Shown here piece by piece: positions 50,001 through 59,760 of a stretch of DNA of 64,000 bases; position 1 is the first letter of the stretch; the number at the start of each line of letters is the position of its first letter. The notes beneath the pieces are model-generated. The model saw nothing but the letters and a program-made list of their open reading frames with translations, did no database searches and was not told the DNA's origin. The position numbers and the translations under genes were made by a program. Origin of the DNA: Lucifuga dentata (taxonomy: Eukaryota; Chordata; Actinopteri; Ophidiiformes; Bythitidae); NCBI GenBank assembly GCA_014773175.1, contig VXCM01000962.1, forward strand, positions 248,001 to 312,000. Direction: 5' to 3'.

Positions 50001-50563
50001 CTAATTAAACCCACGCAGTCACACCCGCCCCACCACCACCACCACAACACCTTCAATCTGTAGTATCACAACTTCATTCAGTTGTGTAATATACAGCACC
50101 GGACAGTTTTGTGTTGCAAAAGTTTCATTTTAGAGAGTTTATTAGCAAAAAAAGATTGTTAAATGAAGAAGTATAACCGTCCTCCCCTCTCTGTCTCTCT
50201 CCTCCGTTGCAGATCCATGTGCCCAAAGCCAAAAGGCAGGACACGTCATCTCCTTTCTTCACACCACATCAGACCCCAGACCACTAAAACACACTGACAT
50301 TTGAATGTCTCATAAATTATGTTTTTTTTAAATTAAATAAGGTTGTAAAATAAGAGCTGCCTTCAATAGTCTCTGAATAAAGGAAATGATGATGATGATG
50401 ATGGTGATCTCTGATTACATTCTGGGTCATAATCACCTGCCTGGTGATTTGGAGGCTTAGGATGTTTTCAGGCCTTTAGCTAATTTGATCTGGTCTGAAT
50501 CAATCAGGAACTACATTTCTGCAACACTGCATTTACCTCTTGGGTTCATTCAGATTTACACAG
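47093..50563. other. unique non-coding DNA
   Basis: No gene certain. A T run is at 47547-47566, TGCATGCATGCATGCA at 48628-48643, and a CCA-rich run at 50026-50046. A terminal-exon-like interval begins at 50213 (see findings). Confidence 0.4.
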
Positions 50564-50597
50564 AAAAAAAAAAAAAAATTNAAAAAAAAAAAAAAAA
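50564..50597. repeat. poly-A with single-base gap
   Basis: Two A runs around n at 50581. A second, uninterrupted A run lies at 50784-50807. Confidence 0.9.
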
Positions 50598-51053
50598 TCT
50601 TATCAAACCAAAATATGTCAGCAAAAGTCATGTGAGAACTCTTGAACCGTTCATTGGTCAGAAACAGGGGCAGGAGAAAGAAAATTGAAACGTAAATTGT
50701 TTACAATGCTGGGATAACAAAATAAGATGGACAAAGATGAAATTGTGATACTTACTCATATTCACCATTTTAGTCATTTATTTAAAAAAAAAAAAAAAAA
50801 AAAAAAACTAGTAGAAGCTGCATTTGACTTCAAGACATCTGGAAAACTGTTCGTTGATGTATGTCATTACACATTTTGCGAAGAAGACGTGCTGCCTTCA
50901 GACGGCTGCACAGGAGAAATGAGCATTTATAGAGCAAATACAACAACATGTTAACATGTTCATCTGAAGACGTGTTAGGTAAGATTGATATATGACCTTG
51001 TCACAGTATCAAGTCGAATTTGCTGATCAAAGATATAGTTTACTGAAAGTTAA

Positions 51054-51054
<1 letters not shown>

Positions 51055-51101
<47 letters not shown>
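51055..51101. repeat. (CA)n microsatellite
   Basis: An uninterrupted CA array of about 23 units. Confidence 0.97.
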
Positions 51102-51105
<4 letters not shown>

Positions 51106-51129
51106 CCCTGTCTGATTCTTGATCATTCA

Positions 51130-51365
51130 ATAGATAAACAGAATTCTCTGCAGTTGGTTCAGAAGTAACGTAGATCACGTTCAAACCACAAACAAACTGC
51201 TTATTTGGAACTTGACTGAGGCCACCTTGCTAAAATGTTATTGGTTTGGTTATTTTGCTGCAATTGCTGCATTCTTACCAGCCCAAATAAACCAAACTTA
51301 GGGGGAAACGAACCCTAGTCCAATTGAACTGGACTAAAACATGTAGGTGTGAATATGCCCTTAAA
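51130..51365. mobile_element. degraded DNA-transposon-like repeat
   Basis: The right part (GGGGAAACGAACCCTAGTCC, then AATTGAACTGGACTAAAACA, then TGTAGGTGTGAATATGCCCTTA) matches a teleost repeat end I recall, of the type GAACC...ATTGAACT.GACTAAAA.....GTAGGTGTGAA.GCACCC. The left end is unclear. No coding frame. Confidence 0.45.
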
Positions 51366-52243
51366 TGTGTCACAAGATGAAGATGTAATGGTACAGTATG
51401 TCTGTACCGTTTTGATGGAGTGACGATCTGTCCCGGTGTTCGCCTGCCTGCTGATTCTAATGCATATACTAGTAAAATTCTTGCTATTCAACATTTTACA
51501 TAAGTAAAAAGCAGAAGTCGCAGTTTTGTTTCTCTTAGTTTTCCATGGTTTTACAGTTTTAAATATTGCTGATTGTGACAGTTGTTATATTAAGAAGAGC
51601 ATCTGACAGCATTAAAAGCAATAATGGCAGAGTTACCACATTACTCAGCACTTTTCCCCCACACCATTATCTGTATGAAGTGTTTACAAAGTGGGAGTAG
51701 TGTAAAAACAGATCCCATCAAGGCTTTTATATTACTCTTACTCAGATTAAATGCCAAGCCTCTGTTACTGAATGTCAAAGCAGGATTTTCACACATTTCT
51801 GTTTCATCATCGGTACCTTTCGACCTTGAGCAATTCAGAAATACCTACCTATTTAAGGAATCAGGAATCAGTGGAAAGATGCTTATCTTATCCAACAGGT
51901 AACGTAGGTTTAAGCATTCAGGTGAACAAAATAGCCTATTTTGTCTCCATTCACTAAATCTGTGACACCATATGCATGATAAGAAGGCAATGATAGCAAT
52001 CAGAAGAGACACTTCAGCTGAGAGTTGCACAGAAAAGGAATACTCATAAATGTTTATAGCGTGCCATTAAAATTTTGCTTAGATGTTGAATGTGTCACTC
52101 GCTGATAGCGGAGTCTGTCAGCTGATTTATGGTCATCCCAGAAACTGCCTTAGTGACACCTGGAGAGCATGACTAACCAACTCAGGTAGGGTCAACAAGC
52201 TCAGATAAGACAGAGAAAGACAGACAGAGAGAGAAAGAGACGG

Positions 52244-52245
<2 letters not shown>
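51366..52245. other. unique non-coding DNA
   Basis: A plus-strand frame at 51624-51902 is open for 92 codons without family resemblance and is treated as chance. Confidence 0.4.

Positions 52246-52282
<37 letters not shown>
52246..52282. repeat. (GA)n microsatellite
   Basis: A GA array with a degenerate GACA/GAAA left flank from about 52208. Confidence 0.95.
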
Positions 52283-52283
<1 letters not shown>

Positions 52284-53227
52284 ACGAGAGTACGTGGGTC
52301 ACTTCACATAAACAAGGTAGACATCTCTCGATCTGCCCTGAAGACCCAAGGCCAGACACAGACTATTTGATCTGATAGTATTGTGGTTTGTCTGTGACAA
52401 TTGAGGATCCATGTTGATTTGTGACTGTGCAAATCATGCAACTTTAAATTTTACATTTTAAAATAATTTCAGGGCTAATTATACTGCATCTGTTGTTTGA
52501 GTTTAATGCTCTTTTACCTATCCATTTAAACTGTGGTCGAGTTTGTACATTCAGGCAGTAAAAGCTCTAATGTGGTTTTTATCCAGTATGATAACATTAT
52601 AGGTTATATCCCTGTTCACTCCATCTTTAAACCCCAGGCCTCATCACCATTTGTCTCAATCACCTGCCACAGGTTCCATTTGGCCTAGATACCCATTCAA
52701 TATTGGAACCAGCAGCTTCTAGTTCAGACTTAAAACTTGTACACACACACAAAAACACACGCAACATTGCCATGCCGGCATCTCTTGCAGCCACGCATCC
52801 CACCATAATGCCATTTAGAATAATAGCACTATGAGCAAATAGCAGTTAACTGTGTTAACGTCTGAATTTGGTCTGCTGTGCCTACGTGAGCATCTGTCAT
52901 CTTTATCAATAAGCAGAAGGTCTGACGTGAATCCAATTTGCTCCTCAAAACCTCTTCTCTCTCCATCATCTAGATTCATACACAAACACGTACAGTCGCT
53001 GACAATAATGTCACAGGTGCTCATGCTGTCCTCTGACCTTAGAAGTGTGTGTATTTGCAGAGATGGACTTCTTCTTCTCCCGATTAAGGCTTGCCAAATC
53101 ATGTCAACTTGCCCCCAGCTGAACTCTGACCGTAAAAAACAACACTAATTTTTGGGGAGGTGTCTTCGATTTCTGGGGGCAGGTTGTAGCATTTAAGGGT
53201 GAGGAGCCGGGCCTTCCCCCCTGACAC
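52283..53227. other. unique non-coding DNA
   Basis: Positions 52815-53110 are open on both strands for about 95 codons. This is probably non-coding complex sequence; nothing was recognised. Confidence 0.4.
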
Positions 53228-53270
53228 TGACCTCTTGACCTCCTTGACCTGCAGGGCGGCTTGAACAAAG
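53228..53270 (-). promoter_or_regulatory. candidate nuclear-receptor site cluster
   Basis: TGACCT occurs at 53228-53233, 53236-53241 and 53245-53250, all in the same orientation, with spacers of 2 and 3 bases. On the minus strand these are AGGTCA half-sites arranged as DR3 and DR2 (VDR/RXR- and RAR/RXR-type spacings). A related TGACCC is at 53317, and a SOX/TCF-type ACAAAG lies at 53265. Binding is inference; the motif arrangement is seen. Confidence 0.45.
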
Positions 53271-53544
53271 GAAGCCTTTCCCTTTTAATTCTGCCCAGGG
53301 AGCATTATGTGCGACCTGACCCTGTGCTCCTCTTAACCTTTTGGACCTCCGGCCTGATGTCCATGATTTAGGGCAAATTTCATTACATGCATTCTCCGGA
53401 TGAGACTGTTGGCTAAGAGGATGTGGCATTGCAACAACTCAGCCTGATTAAAATGTCAGGTAGGCCACAGGGCTGAGATGATGTTCAACTCATAGGAAAG
53501 AAAAGCATGTATGTAATCTGTTGTTGCTACGTTGTTGATAGACA

Positions 53545-53715
53545 GTGTTGCAAAAAGCTCTCAAACCCAACTAAAAGTAGTAGTACTGCAACAGAAAGAT
53601 ACTCCATCAAATACATACTGCAAATATCAGCAATTACATTATGTCAGTATCAAAAGTACTCATACTGAAAAGTGCTTTTTGGCAGTGTTAAACTAGAAGG
53701 GTACTCATACCTCTA
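53545..53715 (-). mobile_element. family B teleost repeat, copy 3 (fragment)
   Basis: AGTAGTAGTACTGCAACAGA, ATCAAAAGTACTCATACTGA and AAAGTGCTTTTTGGCAG follow the order of the 32653 copy. It is a short eroded fragment. Confidence 0.5.
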
Positions 53716-53744
53716 CCAAGGCTGAAAAAGCTGAGGCAAAATTT

Positions 53745-53960
53745 GTCTTGTTCTGATATGTTTTTTTTTTCTGATTGATCCTATACTTTTGTGGTGAAAC
53801 TGTTCCTCTGCATTTGACCCGCCCTAACTAGTACGATGGAGCAGAACTTGGAAATACCCACAGAAAGGACGATGGCCGGCACAGGGCTTTGACCTCAGCG
53901 CCTTCATAGGGACACAAAAATGCTAGCCACTGTGCTGCCCTACAGTGAGGAAAAACGAAA
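53745..53960. mobile_element. degraded interspersed repeat, unassigned
   Basis: GTTCCTCTGCATTTGACCC followed by TGCTAGCCACTGTGCTGCCC are words typical of fish retrotransposon 3' regions. The intervening text is too decayed for assignment. Confidence 0.4.
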
Positions 53961-54723
53961 CGTCTAATAACAGGACTTAACTGCTTTATTTTTCATAAGA
54001 AACAGTACTTTAAAATTCCCAAACCAGACATCCTACAAGGAATTAAGGTTTTTCACCACGTGCTTTCCACAACAGTTGGAGGAACTTCTTTCTCTAAGTG
54101 TTCATATTCAGTATGTTTATATGCATGTTATAATTCAGATTTAGGAAATAAATAAAATAAGTAAATGCCTTAATTAGATTGAAACTGGCATAAATCAGCA
54201 GAAGCTTACTTTGAGCAACAGACCTAGATAATGTGATTGTAAATCAGCTTATTCGGACATGAAAACATTATAATTGGAGTAAGCCACCTCCGCATGCATT
54301 TCCTCACCTGGCAGACTCTCCTCATACTCCTATTACGCAATGTACCTTGCATATTTGGCTAACCGTGATAACTTATTTATTCAGTCTATGTACATGGCTT
54401 ATTCACATTTTTTACCTTAATTGGAGTATAGCATGTATGCAAACGTATTGATAGCATAAAAGCTAAAACTGGGCCAAAATAATTGTTTTACCTGGCAATA
54501 GCAACACCTTATGTGCTTATGACAGGAATCCTAAATCTGAATTTCAATATTTCCCTCTGAGATGTAGTTGAGATCGTTCTGCATTTCTAAATATAAATAT
54601 TTTTGTCAGCTGCAATAAAATATACACATTATGCAAAATTTTAATAATAATACAGGCTTAATGGATCCAAACACATAACAACGATACAGTACACTGACTT
54701 GCATCTACAAAGTCAACCCTCAC
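53961..54723. other. unique AT-rich non-coding DNA
   Basis: Nothing recognised. It would be the start of the long intron after the exon at 54724-54804. Confidence 0.4.
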
Positions 54724-54804
54724 CTTGTGGGAAGTACATGTAATGTGAGCTCTTGCCATTCACACACAGAGTGATAGCCATCGTCCTCTCAGCAAACACC
54801 CCAG
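54724..54804 (-). CDS. candidate internal coding exon, unidentified protein
   Basis: On the minus strand this is an 81-nt interval. It is preceded by a pyrimidine-rich run (TTCTGTCCTGCTTGTTACGG) and TTCCCCAG, and followed by a strong donor (CAAG then GTGAGG, plus 54718-54723). The frame gives two leading bases, 26 open codons and one trailing base, so it is symmetric (phase 1-1). The peptide begins GVFAERTMAITL and ends SSHYMYFPQ. Its trailing G plus the leading GG of the exon at 1697-1790 would make a glycine codon, so the two can be spliced directly in frame. Weak points: an AAG eight bases before the acceptor, and an open frame that also runs on upstream of the acceptor. Family not recognised. 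Confidence 0.35.
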
Positions 54805-54985
54805 CTGGGGAACTTGTGAAGCCGTAACAAGCAGGACAGAATGCCAACACCATGGGGGACAAAAGATGAGTGAACGGCTTCAGAAAGGGAAGACTCTTGA
54901 GAATGGCTGCCATGATAGGCGCCTGGGCCTGTGTGTTGTCTACCTGTCTCTCTTCCTAACTGCCATGTTCTTGTCAGCGTTGACA
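54805..54985. other. unique non-coding DNA
   Basis: Upstream intron of the candidate exon if that exon is real. Confidence 0.35.
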
Positions 54986-55108
54986 CCCTGTCAGCCCCAC
55001 CTAGCCGGGGCCCTGTGGGTAGCAGGCAGGCAGCTGAGGTGGAGGTNCCCTGTCAGCCCCACCTAGCCGGGGCCCTGTGGGTAGCAGGCAGGCAGCTGAG
55101 GTGGAGGT
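54986..55108. repeat. 61-bp duplication at an assembly join
   Basis: Bases 54986-55046 equal 55048-55108, with n at 55047. Probably an unmerged contig overlap. Confidence 0.93.
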
Positions 55109-57190
55109 ACACAAAGCAGGCAGGCTGAATGGGACTGACTGGGCTGGGCTCTAATGGAGCCAGCCTTCCAGACGCAGACAATAGTGGGGCCCGAGGCCGG
55201 GGCCTGAAACCTGAAGCCTCGGCCTGGTATTTTAAGAGGCCTGAGTGGCTCTGGAGCCAGTTGTCAATCAATAGGTGCATACAATCAGGCAAAAACAAGA
55301 CCTGGAACAGGGGAAAAAAATCGAGACGATGACAGAAAATATTGACAGATATTTGTTTTTTTCCTATTCAGTGAGGCAATCCTCAGACTCACCTTTGGTT
55401 TCTATTTTAGACATAAGCGCACACACACACACACCAACTGCTACTCTTCATTTTCTTTTCAGGCCAAGGTTACTGCTTATACACTGTAGTCTTCATTGTC
55501 TAAAGTGCCTGGAGAAGGGTTGGGGTGGGGGAGCTTTGTGTGTGTGTATATGTTGGGGGGAAGGGGGGGAGCATCAATACACAATGTAATGCTTTCACCA
55601 TTCTAGGCAGCTGTTACTGGGTGTGTGTTATTGTATATGAGAGTGTTTACTTGTATGTGTGTATGAACGCAGCACAGGAAGGGAACGCAGCCAAGTTGTG
55701 CACCCTCTTCCTTTCACAAATACTTGTATCATTTTGACAGGAAGAAAAGAGCCGCTCTTCTTTTCTCTCCTCTGACACCTCGCAGATATTTGAGGGCTGA
55801 GCAGAGAGTGTGATGATGCCGCCTGTTTTTGTGGAATGACAGTTCCACAAAACCTGCTTTTGTAGAATGACAGTTTGTAAAAACCCAGCAAGGACCAAAT
55901 ACCTCCATATGTCTCCATATGTCACAGTTGTGGAGAGGCCTCACCTGTTCCTGCCTCTCCCTCTCTTGTTCTTTAGTGTCTTCCACTCTCTTTAGTCTCT
56001 TCTTCCTCTATGCTTTTCCCTTCATTTCCTGTTTTTCCAGATCTTAGTATGTTCTCCTACCTGTCCACTAGATGCCCTCAGTGTGTCCCTCATGTACAGC
56101 TTCGTGTCTCCCTTCATTTAAGCAAATTACCTGCATGCATGCCTGTGTTAATGTGGTGAACCTTCTACTTTTTACTTGATTGCCAGTAAAGCCTCATAAG
56201 GTTGAGTTCTGCATTTGGCTTCTCACCTGCCTTCCCTGATCCCTGAAAACAGTGTCTGGTCGGTTCCTGCCAACTGCACCAGATTTCAATAAAGTATCAG
56301 TGACAGAATTGCAAAGGTGGTCACATAACTCATGAATTTGATGATTTTTAGACTTTATATTACAAAATCCAAAAAAACCTAAACCTAAATGCCCCTTAAA
56401 AAGGTGCCCCAATATCCTGTACCATTTTAAAATCTTTATCTGAAAAAATAAATTAAGTAAAAAAAAAAAAAAATTAGTGTGAATCAAACATACTTGGAAC
56501 AGCAACTAAATGCCAATTATCCTAAACTTGGTCACATAGCTTCTGTCACTGCAATAAGGCTAATACAATGCTGCATTTGGGTTCATTGTTATTAGGACAG
56601 TCAACCTTGATGCAAAAATGTTCTGGCATTTGACAAAAAATTATTACATTTAACTAGTAATTTGAATGTTGAATGTGAACTCCACAAATGAGCCCCTTAA
56701 CATGCAGTTTTGAAGGGCATTCACTTTTATGATAGTTAAGGGAAAACAGCTGCTCCAATGCCTAAATTAAATTCAAACCAAGAGATAAGCTGTGTAGCCT
56801 ACAGGGCTGAACTACTTTCAAAAATATGTCAGCATCATGCCTGCCAGGTTGACCGGTGTCGATATTTTCACTGATGCCGGATTAAGATGGGAAGAAAATA
56901 TGAGCCAGGCTTTAAAAAAAAAAAAAAAAGTGCTTGATTGAAAAAATGGTTCTGTTGAAAATTTGAATTGTGCACATTTCTCCAGGCTCTTAATTTAAAA
57001 CTAGCTGCGTGTCATCATACCCATTTCTCTTAATTTGAATGATGCACCAGGGTTATTGTAATATCGCCATTTATGCATTAACTTATGAATCCACCAATGT
57101 ATTTGCCACAGTCAGAAGCAAAGACTGCCTGTTTCTCTGCAGGATTGCCTCAGAGATTGCCAGGGTTCGTGCTTTACCCAGTCTCATTCT
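55109..57190. other. unique non-coding DNA
   Basis: No gene recognised. AC-rich and G-rich runs occur at 55420-55436 and 55549-55570. A near-direct repeat of a TGGAATGACAGTT / TAGAATGACAGTT phrase is at 55833-55878. Short A runs occur at 56459-56473 and 56913-56929. Confidence 0.4.
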
Positions 57191-57289
57191 TTAAAGGACC
57201 AGAGTGGTGATTTTACATATTTGAGCCCAATAAATACATCCTGCATACATGTTACATTACTGCCAACCATTTTCCAAAACATAATGCCA

Positions 57290-58420
57290 CACAGCAAATT
57301 CAGCAGAGTCAAAATAACTCTGTAAGAGTTAATCTCAACACTTTCAAAGTGTCTCATGGGGTCCACTCCCAAAAGTGTTATTTCAACACTTTTCAAAGTG
57401 TTAGCATTTTAACACTATAATGGAGTAAATATTAACTCTGTGCAGAGTTGAAATTTAACACTGCTCGACACTACAAAGTGTTAAATATTCTCAACACCAG
57501 TGTCAGGAGTTAAAACTGAACNNNNNNNNNNNNNNNNNNNNNNNNNNNNNNNNNNNNNNNNNNNNNNNNNNNNNNNNNNNNNNNNNNNNNNNNNNNNNNN
57601 NNNNNNNNNNNNNNNNNNNNNNNNNNNNNNNNNNNNNNNNNNNNNNNNNNNNNNNNNNNNNNNNNNNNNNNNNNNNNNNNNNNNNNNNNNNNNNNNNNNN
57701 NNNNNNNNNNNNNNNNNNNNNNNNNNNNNNNNNNNNNNNNNNNNNNNNNNNNNNNNNNNNNNNNNNNNNNNNNNNNNNNNNNNNNNNNNNNNNNNNNNNN
57801 NNNNNNNNNNNNNNNNNNNNNNNNNNNNNNNNNNNNNNNNNNNNNNNNNNNNNNNNNNNNNNNNNNNNNNNNNNNNNNNNNNNNNNNNNNNNNNNNNNNN
57901 NNNNNNNNNNNNNNNNNNNNNNNNNNNNNNNNNNNNNNNNNNNNNNNNNNNNNNNNNNNNNNNNNNNNNNNNNNNNNNNNNNNNNNNNNNNNNNNNNNNN
58001 NNNNNNNNNNNNNNNNNNNNNNNNNNNNNNNNNNNNNNNNNNNNNNNNNNNNNNNNNNNNNATCAAAAACAGTCAAATTTAAGGAAATTAACATTTAAAT
58101 GTTTACCTAAAAATGAATTTTGAAGTTAACCATTGTTGTTGTGACTGCATGTTATGCTCAAACTAATGAAGCAGAAAAAACTCCCAACACCCTCAGAGTT
58201 GAAAGCCAGTGTCAAAAACTTCCAGATCATCAAATCAACACCGTCAGTGTTGATTTGACAAAAATGGCTTCAACACCCAATTTTGACACCAACTATTTAG
58301 TTGACTGGGTGTCAAAAGAGGCAAATTACACCAAATCCATAGTTAGATTAACTCCAGACGTAGTTGGATTGACACTCTTTTCATCAACACCAGAATTTTA
58401 ACTCTGCTGAATTTGCAGTG
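57290..58420. mobile_element. nested inverted-repeat element containing the gap
   Basis: The left end CACAGCAAATTCAGCAGAGT and the complement of the right end CACTGCAAATTCAGCAGAGT differ at one position. It interrupts the family A copy. Host sequence flanks it as ...ATGCCA / CAGAGCAG..., allowing a CA dinucleotide duplication. The interior is unusually rich in AACACT / AGTGTT and GTGTCA words, including a perfect 12-bp stem at 58230-58258. The centre is unsequenced. A 93-codon frame at 58120-58401 lies wholly in this repeat and is not called. Confidence 0.75.
57522..58061. other. assembly gap (540 N)
   Basis: A run of 540 N inside the nested element. Frames reported across it have no meaning. 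Confidence 1.
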
Positions 58421-58861
58421 CAGAGCAGTAAATTTTAGATTTTTTTTCCTACCTGCCAGACTGCCTTTGGTTTCAGTTCATTCTCAGTATGCTATAAAAA
58501 TCAACTTGTAGAGACTTGAAACATGTTTGAGATCCATCACAGCAAAAAAAAAAAAAAAAAAAAAAAACTATTAAATTTTTTTGGCAAAGTAATGTAACGT
58601 TAGCATTTCAGTGGGAATTTAAAATCTACACAGAAGAAAATGTATGTCTTCGCCAGCGAATAGTCCCAGGAAAAGACTGCTTTTACCAAAAAATTAACAC
58701 TGTGTACAAATGTGTGTAAGTGTTAGCAGATAAAACATTGAATTTTAAGGTATCATCTTATGATTTTATGTTTTGAAAAATGGTTGGCAGTGATGTAACA
58801 AATGTATGTGGGTAATACTTATTTAGCTCAAACATGCAAAATCACGGGTATGGTCCTTTAA

Positions 58862-59504
58862 GAAGAAGCGAATGAAAAGCTTTTCCTGTGCTATCTAAAA
58901 AGAAACGAAGCTGACGGAACGTGAGAATTTTAATCATAACAGCAACTGCAGAAACTGTCGTGCTGGAGCACTAAATGTGTTCTATCGTGAGATTGGTCAG
59001 AATATCTCATCATGTGCCTGAGTCAGTCGGTTTTGGTGTCTGAGATTACACACACTCGTCCTGAGTGGAGTGTTGGAGTTCTCTCTGCCAGTGAGATGCA
59101 GATTAGAAGTGACCAGTGGCTCCATCGCAGAGCAGCGCCTGCCTCGTGTTTGCAAGTGAAACATGCGTCTGGACACATCTGCAAGCAGTTGACTGGGCCT
59201 GTTCCTGCTGCTCTGTTCCTGAGAGGTCTGGAAGGGTGACACGCCGATGCTGACCTTATAGTGCCCCGCCTGTCACTTAACCTTCATGTTAGATGTCAGC
59301 TCCCCTGCCGCCGCCATTCAATCGCCTGAACCCTGACACTAACATGATGCATGCACCGATTAAAGTTCGACCTCGAACTTGGAAAGAGGAAACAGTCAGA
59401 GCAGGCTGAAAACCACTTAAATGTCTAAAACTGAGGAAAGAGAGAAAAGATCATTCTTTATTTGTTTGTGGTAAAGCAGAATCTGTGTGTGTGTTCAGAC
59501 TTAA
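58862..59504. other. unique non-coding DNA
   Basis: Nothing recognised. The block 58900-59400 is complex and repeat-free. Confidence 0.4.
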
Positions 59505-59760
59505 CTAAGAGCAGAACTTTGAGCTACTGGTACTTTACTAAAATAAATGAATACTTAAGTTTACTTAAGTATTTCTGCTTTTACCCTACATTTGAGGGAA
59601 CTACTATACTAGAGTTTTTCTTTACTCCACTACATTTATCTGACAGCTCTTATTATTCAAAGACTGCAGATGATTATACTTTTAACATGAGAGTCATAAA
59701 ATACCACTGTTGTTGGGTATAAATCTAGTATATTACTACTTTTAAGAAAAAAATCCTTGT
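59505..59760 (+). mobile_element. family B teleost repeat, copy 4
   Basis: TGAATACTTAAGTTTACTTA, AGTATTTCTGCTTTTACCC, TTTACTCCACTACATTTATC and TGACAGCTCTTATTATTC are the conserved words of the family in plus orientation. The 3' part is lost. Confidence 0.7.

Larger units (their letters stand above)
57191..58861 (-). mobile_element. family A element, copy 4, interrupted
   Basis: TTAAAGGACCAGAGTGG at the left and GGGTATGGTCCTTTAA at the right bound a copy in reverse orientation: TTTGGTTTCAGTTCATTCTC and AACTTGTAGAGACTTG are complements of copy 1 internal text. Its left and right parts are separated by the insertion at 57290-58420. Without it the copy would be about 540 bp, the family size. An A tract lies at 58544-58567. 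Confidence 0.82.

Noticed and set aside
51279..51296. 18-nt minus-strand microexon-like interval
   Set aside because: It falls inside a decayed transposon-like repeat, where the splice-like words are part of the repeat text.
57500..58123. Frames of about 190-207 codons across the N run
   Set aside because: They consist almost entirely of unknown residues across the 540-base gap.
58120..58401. 93-codon plus-strand frame
   Set aside because: It lies wholly inside the AACACT-rich nested transposon, and its peptide is translated repeat.
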